Assembly: GCA_002502295.1 (NCBI GenBank)
Contig: DANX01000018.1
Location: forward strand, 15,775 to 22,603
Length of the DNA stretch: 6,829 nt
Source: Euryarchaeota archaeon UBA561
Lineage (GTDB): Archaea > Thermoplasmatota > Poseidoniia > Poseidoniales > Poseidoniaceae
Direction: 5' to 3'
The position numbers and the translations under genes were made by a program. This document shows, one piece after another, positions 1-6,703 of this stretch. Numbering within the stretch: position 1 is the stretch's first letter; each line of letters starts with the position of its first letter. The notes beneath the pieces are model-generated. The model saw only the letters and a list, made by a program, of their open reading frames with translations, searched no databases and was not told the origin of the DNA.

Positions 1-1974
1 GTCATTACCGGCGGCTTTCTGATTACCCTTCTCTTCCTGCTCTCTCAGTCGCTCACAAAAGGTGTCGGGACCGTTGGAGGTGCGTTGAAACAAATCGGCC
101 TGTTCATCCTGCAAAAGAATCCTCCCGGCCTGGTCGACATCTTTGACGACCGCGACGGCAGCGGCTCTCGCACATGGATGAACTTCGGCATGCTGTGGTT
201 TGTGTTCGCCACGTTGCTTGGCTTCTTGATGGGGTGGCACACGTACGACCCGACCGCCCTTGACTCACTTGCCAGCGTTGGTTGGTCGTATGACGATGGC
301 TCATCCCTCAAGGACGCGGCCTTCAACTTCCTCTTCATTTCGCTGCTCTACGGACTTATTGGAAGCGGCATGGTCGCCGCCGCTCGAAACGGGACTGGGC
401 GTCTCGCCAGTGAAGCCAATGCGTCCATGGCCGCTCTCTTGCTTACCGCGACGCTTCTTGCCACCTACATCCTCCCGTTCATCTTTGGATTCCTGGACAT
501 TGATACCGAAACAGGTGCCGTGGCCACCATGCTCTACAGCCTCGAAACATTTGCCGTTGGGTTGTTGCTTGTGCCTGTGTTCATCAACCTCCTCATCACC
601 ACCGCCAATCGTGGGGAAAAAGAGCTGCAGACCAGCGTTTGGTTCCTCCTGATGGGCGTCGCAGCGTTCATCGTCTCAATGATGTACATGTTTTTCGGCG
701 AACTTATTGGCGCCACGCAAATGGTGTGGTTAGCAGAGCGCGTGGCTCACGGCTGGGTCCCGCTAGCGCTCATGTTTTCGGTTGGTTACCACGTCATTCC
801 GATGGCGGCCAAACAACCGATTTGGTCGGGGTCCATGCGCTCCGCCAGCATGTTTCTTTTGTTCATCACGATCCCTCCGTTTTTCATGACCGACGCATCC
901 GCCAGCAACTTCGTCACCAACCTTGGAGCCATTCTGTTGACGCTGGGTGTTCTGCCCATCTTTGCTGCTTCCATCAACCTCCTCATGACGGCAGGCTCAG
1001 GCCTCAGTGACGTGGTGAAGAAGCCAGGGGCCATGGCCGCTACGATGGCGTTCCTCGTGCTCCCATTCTTTGCCATAGGGGGCTATTTCACCGCCATGGA
1101 CACCTTTGTTGGCACCGGTGCTTTGGGCACCATGGGCAACGTGGTCAACATGGGGATGATGTTCACCGCCGGCGGCTTGTTGGTTCTAGCCGGTGTGTTC
1201 ACCAACTATCCAAACGCCATTGGGAAGCCACTCGCTACGCCATCGACCGGCACCCTTGCCTCGTGGATGGTGTTGGTCGGAGGCGTTGCATCAACGCTGA
1301 TTTACATCATCGGTGAGTTCACCGCTAACGCTGTCTCAGCCACCGAAGTTGAGGACGTTGTCGCCAACAACGGCGGCTTCTACTTGACCGGCGCAGCGAT
1401 GTTTTACCTCCTTTCAATCGGGGCCATTCTTTCAACCATGGTCATCATTCGGACGGGGATTTCCTCAACCGGGCGTTCGCTTGAGGTCGATGAGGTCTCG
1501 GACGTGTCAACCTATACGCTCACATCGGGTTCATCAACCACCATTCGCGACCTCATCGGACGAGGTGTTGGCGTTGATACACACCTGATTGTGAGCGAGA
1601 CGGAAGCCAGCGAAGGCGGCTCGACCGTCATCGGTGTTGAATCGGCGCTCCACAACGATGAGATCACAGAATTCCCAGCCACCGTCAGTTCCGTTATGAT
1701 TGAATTCGTGCAGTACCTCACAAACACGCATCAATCCGTGTTTGAACTGTTTCGGAGCATGGATCTGGACGACTCAGGGAAAATCGACAGCCGTGAATTT
1801 CTTGCAGCGCTAGAATCCTCTGACATTGACGCCCTTTCTTCCTTTGAAGCAAGCGAATTGGTCGCCGGCATGGACCTGGATGGGGACGGAGAATTGAACC
1901 TACCAGAACTTGACATCGCCATCGCTCAAATCAAGCGAGACCACGACATTATGCCCTCTCACGAAGAGGAGTGA
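1..1974 (+). CDS. Heme-copper oxidase subunit I-like membrane protein (CcoN/FixN-related) with C-terminal EF-hand pair, 5' partial
   Basis: The frame is open from base 1 to the TGA at 1972-1974 (657 codons visible), so the gene probably begins upstream; residue numbers count from base 1. About twelve hydrophobic helices lie between residues 62 and 482, as expected for a heme-copper oxidase subunit I core. A further hydrophobic stretch at 2-15 precedes them. By eye the core follows CcoN/FixN: the segment around Tyr263-Pro267 with PIWS (273-276), the LPIF...INLLMT stretch after 302, and TMGN (377-380). However, the positions expected to carry ligand histidines hold Ala106/107, Arg247, Phe294, Phe295, Asn380 and Val382. 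The core has only His80, His250 and His264, so catalytic oxygen reduction looks unlikely. A soluble tail from about 485 ends in two canonical EF-hand loops at 588-599 and 625-636. An alternative start is TTG at 85, preceded by GGAGGTG at 76-82, which would leave exactly twelve helices. Family assignment is moderately sure; function is unknown. Confidence 0.8.
   Translation, partial: VITGGFLITLLFLLSQSLTKGVGTVGGALKQIGLFILQKNPPGLVDIFDDRDGSGSRTWMNFGMLWFVFATLLGFLMGWHTYDPTALDSLASVGWSYDDGSSLKDAAFNFLFISLLYGLIGSGMVAAARNGTGRLASEANASMAALLLTATLLATYILPFIFGFLDIDTETGAVATMLYSLETFAVGLLLVPVFINLLITTANRGEKELQTSVWFLLMGVAAFIVSMMYMFFGELIGATQMVWLAERVAHGWVPLALMFSVGYHVIPMAAKQPIWSGSMRSASMFLLFITIPPFFMTDASASNFVTNLGAILLTLGVLPIFAASINLLMTAGSGLSDVVKKPGAMAATMAFLVLPFFAIGGYFTAMDTFVGTGALGTMGNVVNMGMMFTAGGLLVLAGVFTNYPNAIGKPLATPSTGTLASWMVLVGGVASTLIYIIGEFTANAVSATEVEDVVANNGGFYLTGAAMFYLLSIGAILSTMVIIRTGISSTGRSLEVDEVSDVSTYTLTSGSSTTIRDLIGRGVGVDTHLIVSETEASEGGSTVIGVESALHNDEITEFPATVSSVMIEFVQYLTNTHQSVFELFRSMDLDDSGKIDSREFLAALESSDIDALSSFEASELVAGMDLDGDGELNLPELDIAIAQIKRDHDIMPSHEEE
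76..87 (+). promoter_or_regulatory. Possible Shine-Dalgarno and TTG start inside the open frame
   Basis: GGAGGTG at 76-82 stands four bases (counted from GGAGG) before an in-frame TTG at 85-87. If used, the oxidase-like protein would start here with 629 residues and lack the extra hydrophobic segment at the window edge. The same bases also read as a Val-Gly-Gly-Ala stretch in a frame that stays open and coding-like back to base 1, so the site may be coincidental. Confidence 0.3.
1762..1908 (+). other. EF-hand pair in the tail of the oxidase-like protein
   Basis: Two calcium-binding loops are visible in the translation. Loop one has Asp588, Asp590, Ser592, Gly593, Ile595, Asp596 and Glu599. 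Loop two has Asp625, Asp627, Asp629, Gly630, Leu632, Asn633 and Glu636. Both carry all canonical ligand positions, including the bidentate Glu at position 12, so binding of calcium is plausible. The 25-residue spacing between loops is shorter than in calmodulin but compatible with a paired domain. Which side of the membrane the domain faces cannot be decided from the sequence alone. Confidence 0.85.
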
Positions 1975-3278
1975 ACACACGACAGGTCGTGCATGACGTG
2001 CGCATCGGTCTCGTTGGAAAACCAAACGTTGGAAAATCCACGTTCTTTAGCGCAGCGACCCTCGCCCAAGTGGACATTGCGAATTATCCGTTTTGCACCA
2101 TTGACCCAAACGTAGGCGTTGCTTTTGTGGAGGCCCGTCTCGCTTGCCCCTGCAAAGAGGTGCGAGAGAAACTTGAGGCCGACGGACGCTTACCCGTCGT
2201 TGCCGATGACGACGCACGCAAGGGGAGCCTCTGCGAACCTCGAACGGGGACATGCACGGGCCACCGTCGGTCAGTACCCGTGGCCCTTGTCGACGTTGCG
2301 GGACTCGTTCCGGGAGCGAGTGAAGGACGGGGCAGAGGCAATGCGTTCCTTGCAGATTTGGCCAATTGCGACGTATTGATCCAGGTTGTGGACGCTGCGG
2401 GTTCAACCGATCTGGAAGGGCAATTCAGGGGAGCATCCGCCACCGCTGAAGTAGCTGTAGAATCCATCCGTGAAGAAATCGAATTTCTTGAACATGAACT
2501 GGATGCGTGGATTGGGGGGCTCCTCCAAGACGGTTGGAACCGAGGCGTAAGGAGGGTGCAGGCCGAGGGGGAAAAGGGCCTTACTTCCTTTGTTCAAGAA
2601 CGGCTTAGTGGGTTGGGGGCAACCGCATCCAAGGTGAATCAAGGCATGCTGGATTTCAATGCAGCACACGTTTCGGATCAACAGCCGTGGGACTGGGATG
2701 CGACCTCGCTTCATCTTCTTGGACGCTGCATGCGCGCCCATCTCTTCCCCATTGTGTACGCTGCAAACAAGATGGATATTGCACCCCCCGGTGTTCTCGA
2801 TTCGTTTTCAGATCGAACCATGATTCCCTGCATGTCAGACATGGAATTGGCTTTACGGCGTGCAGCATCATCAGGTTTAATCGATTATCAAAGCGGATCC
2901 TCAACCTTTGAACTGCAGAAAGAAGATTCATTGAACGACGCTCAGAAAAAAGCCCTTTCGCACATGAATGAGCGTCTTGGCTCGGCCAAGGGAACGGGGT
3001 TGGCCAAATTGCTCGACGAGGTGCTTTTCGATCAACTCAATCACATTGTGGTCTATCCAGTACAGGATGAAAACCACTGGGTTGACGGCGATGGGCGGGT
3101 GCTTCCTGATGCGTTGGTGGTGCCGGCTGGCCTCCATGCCAAAGCCCTCGCGGGACGCGTTCATACCGACCTTGAGGCCGGTTTTATTCGTGCGGTTGAC
3201 GGGCGCACACGCCGTGTTGTGGGCGCAGACCATGAGACGAGCGATGGCGACGTTCTGAAGATTCACGCAAAGTCATGA
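1971..3278 (+). CDS. Obg/YchF-type GTP-binding protein with C-terminal TGS domain
   Basis: This is a 435-residue P-loop GTPase of the archaeal YchF-like group, a translation-associated family whose exact role in archaea is not settled. The G1 motif GKPNVGKST is at 16-24, followed by the family signature NYPF at 38-41 with the G2 Thr43. The G3 motif DVAG is at 108-111, and G4 is NKMD at 266-269. NKxD predicts guanine specificity, unlike bacterial YchF, where NxxE favours ATP. The G5 SA is altered (MSDMELAL region). A TGS domain occupies roughly 357-434 and contains the VHTDLEAGF stretch. An insertion between G2 and G3 carries Cys59, Cys61, Cys88, Cys95 and His98, a possible metal site, and helps explain a length above the roughly 400 residues I recall for Pyrococcus PH0525. 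The GTG start is chosen because it overlaps the preceding stop as GTGA, with a GAAGAGGA stretch directly before it. That implies translational coupling with the membrane protein. The gene ends ten bases from the convergent zinc-ribbon gene. Confidence 0.93.
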   Translation: MNTRQVVHDVRIGLVGKPNVGKSTFFSAATLAQVDIANYPFCTIDPNVGVAFVEARLACPCKEVREKLEADGRLPVVADDDARKGSLCEPRTGTCTGHRRSVPVALVDVAGLVPGASEGRGRGNAFLADLANCDVLIQVVDAAGSTDLEGQFRGASATAEVAVESIREEIEFLEHELDAWIGGLLQDGWNRGVRRVQAEGEKGLTSFVQERLSGLGATASKVNQGMLDFNAAHVSDQQPWDWDATSLHLLGRCMRAHLFPIVYAANKMDIAPPGVLDSFSDRTMIPCMSDMELALRRAASSGLIDYQSGSSTFELQKEDSLNDAQKKALSHMNERLGSAKGTGLAKLLDEVLFDQLNHIVVYPVQDENHWVDGDGRVLPDALVVPAGLHAKALAGRVHTDLEAGFIRAVDGRTRRVVGADHETSDGDVLKIHAKS

Positions 3279-3288
3279 GTGACCGGTT

Positions 3289-3675
3289 TCAGTGGCCTTT
3301 CGGTCGATCATAGTTCGGCGTCAACCGAGACATGTCGCCGGAATGCTGTCCACCACGGTAGATGAAGAGGACAGGAGCGACCAAGGTGAGCACAATTAGG
3401 AGAAGCAGGAAAAACAGGCCCCAGGGTTCAACATCGGACACGGTTGATCCCCAAAGAATCCACAAGAACGGGAGGTAAAGGAAAATGCTGTACCGTCGGG
3501 CCACGGCTGAAAACCGTGCGCTTGAGGTCTGTTTCTCAAAGAGAACCGGGACCTCCTCTTTGGTGACCAAACCCATGTCAACACCGCACCGAACACAGAC
3601 TTGGGTCTTTGGTCCGTTGCCGTGGATGAAGTACTCACGGGGGTATGTGCTTCCGCAGTGTCTACAGATTGGCAT
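3289..3675 (-). CDS. Small zinc-ribbon protein with two transmembrane helices
   Basis: I do not recognise a named family for this 128-residue protein. Residues 4-30 form a short zinc ribbon with CxxC pairs at Cys4/Cys7 and Cys27/Cys30, which probably binds one zinc ion in the cytoplasm. A charged linker runs to about residue 61. Two hydrophobic helices follow, at roughly 62-79 and 85-106, with an acidic turn (Asp81, Glu83) between them. The tail is short and basic-polar. The architecture suggests a membrane-anchored ribbon that could contact nucleic acid or protein partners, but no function can be assigned. The ATG start is supported by GGGGGAGT four bases upstream. It lies 37 bases downstream of the PabB-PabA gene on the same strand, so it may be the last cistron of that unit. 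It converges with the GTPase gene. Nothing links it biochemically to aminobenzoate synthesis. Confidence 0.82.
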   Translation of the reverse strand: MPICRHCGSTYPREYFIHGNGPKTQVCVRCGVDMGLVTKEEVPVLFEKQTSSARFSAVARRYSIFLYLPFLWILWGSTVSDVEPWGLFFLLLLIVLTLVAPVLFIYRGGQHSGDMSRLTPNYDRPKGH

Positions 3676-3678
3676 AGC

Positions 3679-3686
3679 ACTCCCCC
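3679..3686 (-). promoter_or_regulatory. Ribosome binding site of the zinc-ribbon gene
   Basis: On the minus strand GGGGGAGT lies four bases upstream of the ATG at 3675. It is the clearest Shine-Dalgarno sequence in the leftward unit and supports independent initiation of this last cistron. Confidence 0.55.
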
Positions 3687-3712
3687 GTTATTCTCCAACG
3701 CTAAGGGATTCT

Positions 3713-5953
3713 TCAACCATCCGCTTGACTGGAAAGAAATTCAGCAATGAGTTGTTGACCGTCGCGAGATCCAATCGATTCGGGATGGAACTGAACACCA
3801 TGAACGTTCAGGGTTGGATGGCGCAATCCCATGATGAGCCCCGAACCCGACTCCACGGCATTCACAATAAGGGAATGTTCCCCGTTTTCAACGGCGACCA
3901 ACGAGTTGTAGCGGGTGAGTTTCAGGTGAGATACTTGGGACGAAAACACGCCTGTACCGTCGTGTTCAATGTCGACCGGCACCCCGTGTATTGGCCCAAA
4001 CGGTGAGGGATTGACATGGCGTCCGTCGGCCAAGGCAAGCGCTTGGTGGCCAAGGCACACGCCCAAAACGGGCATCTTCAGCTGGCCAGCCAGCGCATGG
4101 TGAGCCAGCGCCATGGTGAGGGGGGCGTCCTCGGGTCTTCCAGGCCCAGGTCCAAGGAGAAGATGCGAGGGCTCAAGCTTGTCGAGCAGGTCATGAAGCT
4201 CCACGGGGCCCAACCAACGTTCGCTGTTTGGCGATTTACCTTCAAGGAAGACGACATCACGGCCTGTCTGTGCAATGGCATCGGCAACGTTGAACGAAAA
4301 AGAATCGAGGTTATCCACGAACATAACCGCTCCAGTCACATGAAGCTCAATCGCTTCACTGAGGGAATGGATCTGACCGCATCGTTGCTTCATTTGTTGG
4401 GCTTGGGGCGGTTGGAGTGGGTGGATTCCAAGGGCGCCAGTGGGCAGGGCCGTGTGCTCTTCTTTCATCCATCCTGCAGCAATGCGGAGGGCAGCCCCTT
4501 TCCAGGCCGCTTCTTCGACCTCGTTCTTCGGTTGGGAAGCGATGGTGATGCCACCACCCGCACCCACGGTGGCGTGCCATCGTCCACCAACCGCATGGGC
4601 TTCGAGGGTTCGAATCAATATGTTCCATGCTGATTGACCTGTGTGGACATCGATGTAACCGATGGATCCCGTCCAAAATGAGCGTGGCATCTCTTCCAAC
4701 TGGTCAATAACAGCGCAGACGACGGTTCGAGGGCAACCGGTGATTGATCCACCAGGAAAGACCGCTTGGAGTGCGTCAGCGCCCGAGGTTTCTGGCTTTG
4801 CCATCGCCGTGATGTGGCTGACCAAATGCTGCACATTGGCGTACGATTCAACGTCAAACCGTTCAACTTTGACGCTACCAGCACGGGCGACGGCTGTGAG
4901 GTCGTTCCGCATCAGGTCCACCAGCATGCGGTGTTCAGCCCGTTCTTTTTCGTCGCTGATCATCTGCTCTCGAAATCGAGAGGCTTCCTCCATGTTGTTC
5001 CCTTGCGGGCACGTTCCTTTGATGGGCGAGGTTTGGAGGGTCGTTCCGTCAAACATCAGCAGGGATTCTGGGCTGGAACTGGCGAGGGCGAATCCCAAAT
5101 CATGGGCGTGAGTGAAGGCTGAAAACGGCGCAGGATTGCTTCTCAACAACCGCTGATAAACAGCGTACGGATGGTCTATTTCACCTTGCCAGTGTTTTCC
5201 GATGTTGACCTGATACACGTGTCCGTTCACGATGCCTTGCCGCACCGATTCAACGTTGTCTTCATGCGTTTCATCGGTGTGCGTGACGGCCTCCCGATGA
5301 GGCTCGGGTGGAGGCACGGAGATTGGATGCCCGTCCCATTCACGCATGTTATCGACAGCGGTGCACCAGTCCAGGTTGTTTCCAAACACCTGAATTGCCT
5401 CAGTGCGGTGGTCCACTGCAACACCGCCGTCAATGCGCCACAGGACTGCGAGTATAGCCCCTTCATCAGGGGGGTGTTGGAGGCGCAGCGGTTGAGTCCA
5501 TTGAACCAGATCGTAGGCGAGTGCGCCCGACCAAAATGGACCATCTGGGATACCAACCGACGGAGGCTGCACAAAGGGCTTCTCGGAGGTCTCTGCCTGC
5601 AATTTAACGAACAAATCTCCGAGGTTTTTGGCACGGAGCGTGACGCTATGGTACCACGAACCGTGTTTCCACTCTTCCACTTCGGCTTGCAAAATGACCT
5701 CGTTGTTGACCAGCCGAAGGTCGCCCTCCAGAGGTCGATGCGGCTCGGCTGCAGGCAGTTGCTGTCGCAGAGGTTGTCGAACCACCACCCGTTTCGTGGC
5801 TGGAGCAGCGATGAGCGACCATTTTGCGAGGTGTGAAACGGGTCCACCAGAGACCAACATCAAACGGTCGGGCGCTCCAAAGCGAAACGCTCCTTCACCC
5901 GTGAGTTGGTTGGTCTCCAATGCTTCAACAATGGCCATCAAGCGGTCAGACAT
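3713..5953 (-). CDS. pabB: Fused aminodeoxychorismate synthase: PabB-type chorismate-binding domain plus C-terminal PabA-type glutamine amidotransferase
   Basis: The 746-residue protein should make 4-amino-4-deoxychorismate from chorismate and glutamine in the cytoplasm. Residues about 25-520 are the component I domain. It contains SSSPESLL, then PIKGT with Lys312, the lysine that PabB uses as a covalent nucleophile and that TrpE replaces with Ala. LMRNDL follows, then PGGSITGCPR at 400-409, again the PabB form, and the GSIGYID segment. After a Gln/Pro-rich linker, the class I amidotransferase starts near Met544. It contains DNLDSFSFN, GPGPGRP, the nucleophile Cys633 in GVCLGHQ, and the catalytic His723 and Glu725 in FHPES. 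All catalytic motifs appear intact. The ATG at 5953 is chosen because it overlaps the stop of the upstream class IV enzyme by 8 bases. The open frame extends back to an ATG at 6097, but that part lies inside the upstream gene and shows no PabB homology. The synthase-first domain order is like TrpEG and PhzE rather than eukaryotic ADC synthase. Anthranilate synthase is the main alternative and is less likely. Confidence 0.92.
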   Translation of the reverse strand: MSDRLMAIVEALETNQLTGEGAFRFGAPDRLMLVSGGPVSHLAKWSLIAAPATKRVVVRQPLRQQLPAAEPHRPLEGDLRLVNNEVILQAEVEEWKHGSWYHSVTLRAKNLGDLFVKLQAETSEKPFVQPPSVGIPDGPFWSGALAYDLVQWTQPLRLQHPPDEGAILAVLWRIDGGVAVDHRTEAIQVFGNNLDWCTAVDNMREWDGHPISVPPPEPHREAVTHTDETHEDNVESVRQGIVNGHVYQVNIGKHWQGEIDHPYAVYQRLLRSNPAPFSAFTHAHDLGFALASSSPESLLMFDGTTLQTSPIKGTCPQGNNMEEASRFREQMISDEKERAEHRMLVDLMRNDLTAVARAGSVKVERFDVESYANVQHLVSHITAMAKPETSGADALQAVFPGGSITGCPRTVVCAVIDQLEEMPRSFWTGSIGYIDVHTGQSAWNILIRTLEAHAVGGRWHATVGAGGGITIASQPKNEVEEAAWKGAALRIAAGWMKEEHTALPTGALGIHPLQPPQAQQMKQRCGQIHSLSEAIELHVTGAVMFVDNLDSFSFNVADAIAQTGRDVVFLEGKSPNSERWLGPVELHDLLDKLEPSHLLLGPGPGRPEDAPLTMALAHHALAGQLKMPVLGVCLGHQALALADGRHVNPSPFGPIHGVPVDIEHDGTGVFSSQVSHLKLTRYNSLVAVENGEHSLIVNAVESGSGLIMGLRHPTLNVHGVQFHPESIGSRDGQQLIAEFLSSQADG

Positions 5954-6692
5954 GGCGTGGCCCCATGCTTGACCATGTGCTCTTCTCGGTAAAATGTTGG
6001 GACAGCAACCGATGGCATGCGCTTGATAACGCCCGAGATGAACCGAGTTTTGTTCCGTCCAGCGTACCCACTCTGCAAACGCCCATTCCCGTACCAACCA
6101 GCACGAGTTCTTCGCATCGTGCGACGGTTCGTTCGTTCAACTTCCCCCTCACGACGGGAAGACCGATGCTTGGAAGCAAGGACTCGAGTAGATTCGCAGT
6201 GATGCCGTCCACGCCTCCTTCCGATGGTGCCGCCATCCACACGGTACCGTCTTCATCGAGCACCATTGGCGTAGCACGATCTCCGTCCACGATGGCATGT
6301 TGATGAACGAGCAAAGCGGCATCACATCCGGCCTTTTCTGCGGCTTCCATGGCCTCTCTGTACGCCGTCCAATCGCCGTGTTTCGTACCGTTTGTTCGCT
6401 CGTTCCAACGAGGTGCTGGTACGGACACAGCATCGATTTCTTCGTCTCGAACGGTGAATGAACGATGGTTCACCTCCCACCCTCCTTGTCCCGAGCAGGC
6501 GATTCGCGCAAGGTGCCAGGTTTGATCATCGCTCGGTTGGTCAAGTGTTGGTGCTTCCGTGGGCAGTGTGATTCGCAAGCGTCGGGCATGGTCCGTCATC
6601 CGTTGGTGATGGCGTGGCCAGTCCGCCACGGCTCCGTGTTCGTTCACAAGGACGGTGGTGAACACTTCCGAACGTGGGCCGCTTGAAGCCAT
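5946..6692 (-). CDS. pabC: Class IV PLP-dependent aminotransferase, probable aminodeoxychorismate lyase
   Basis: The 248-residue protein is assigned to the PabC/IlvE/D-amino acid transaminase fold, and by context it would cleave aminodeoxychorismate to 4-aminobenzoate and pyruvate. The N-terminal part has the family-like EVFTTVLV strand followed by WPRHHQRM (25-32). Lys104 in the TKHGDW segment is the candidate Schiff-base lysine, with Tyr111 downstream. The segment 133-162 aligns with the PLP-binding region of the family and ends in GIT, which usually contacts the phosphate. Compared with IlvE, however, the Glu that pairs with the PLP nitrogen appears as Asp136, and the following Asn as Thr141. 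The sequence is therefore divergent, and the assignment leans on gene context. The gene overlaps the PabB-PabA fusion by 8 bases, so the two are probably translated together. The ATG start has GAGGG six bases upstream, and that site overlaps the stop codon of the preceding gene. A branched-chain or D-amino acid transaminase is the alternative. Confidence 0.82.
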   Translation of the reverse strand: MASSGPRSEVFTTVLVNEHGAVADWPRHHQRMTDHARRLRITLPTEAPTLDQPSDDQTWHLARIACSGQGGWEVNHRSFTVRDEEIDAVSVPAPRWNERTNGTKHGDWTAYREAMEAAEKAGCDAALLVHQHAIVDGDRATPMVLDEDGTVWMAAPSEGGVDGITANLLESLLPSIGLPVVRGKLNERTVARCEELVLVGTGMGVCRVGTLDGTKLGSSRALSSACHRLLSQHFTEKSTWSSMGPRHV

Positions 6693-6698
6693 GATGAA

Positions 6699-6703
6699 CC
6701 CTC
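6699..6703 (-). promoter_or_regulatory. Ribosome binding site of the class IV aminotransferase gene
   Basis: On the minus strand GAGGG lies six bases before the ATG at 6692 and shares bases with the TGA stop (6704-6702) of the upstream gene. A stop codon embedded in the next gene's ribosome binding site is consistent with coupled translation of a polycistronic message. Confidence 0.5.

Noticed and set aside
1..1974. Annotation as an active cbb3 cytochrome oxidase subunit I
   Set aside because: The fold matches, but the histidine count in the membrane core is too low for two hemes and copper.
3676..3712. Possible promoter between the PabB-PabA and zinc-ribbon genes
   Set aside because: Only 37 bases are available and no convincing archaeal TATA box or BRE is seen; only the ribosome binding site is supportable.
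4016..4633. Plus-strand open frame of 205 codons opposite the PabB/PabA junction
   Set aside because: It is also antisense to conserved catalytic motifs, with no plausible protein features.
5171..5836. Plus-strand open frame of 221 codons opposite the PabB domain
   Set aside because: It is antisense to a strongly conserved enzyme domain, shows no recognisable motif and is explained by codon bias of the true gene.
3713..5953. Annotation as anthranilate synthase TrpEG
   Set aside because: Domain order fits, but Lys in PIKGT, the GGSITG motif and the adjacent class IV enzyme favour aminodeoxychorismate synthase. No other trp gene is in the window.
5954..6097. Extension of the PabB-PabA frame upstream to an ATG at 6097
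   Set aside because: These 48 codons lie wholly inside the class IV aminotransferase gene, show no PabB-like sequence and are rich in Trp/His/Arg as expected of a shadow frame. The ATG at 5953 gives an 8-base overlap typical of coupled genes.
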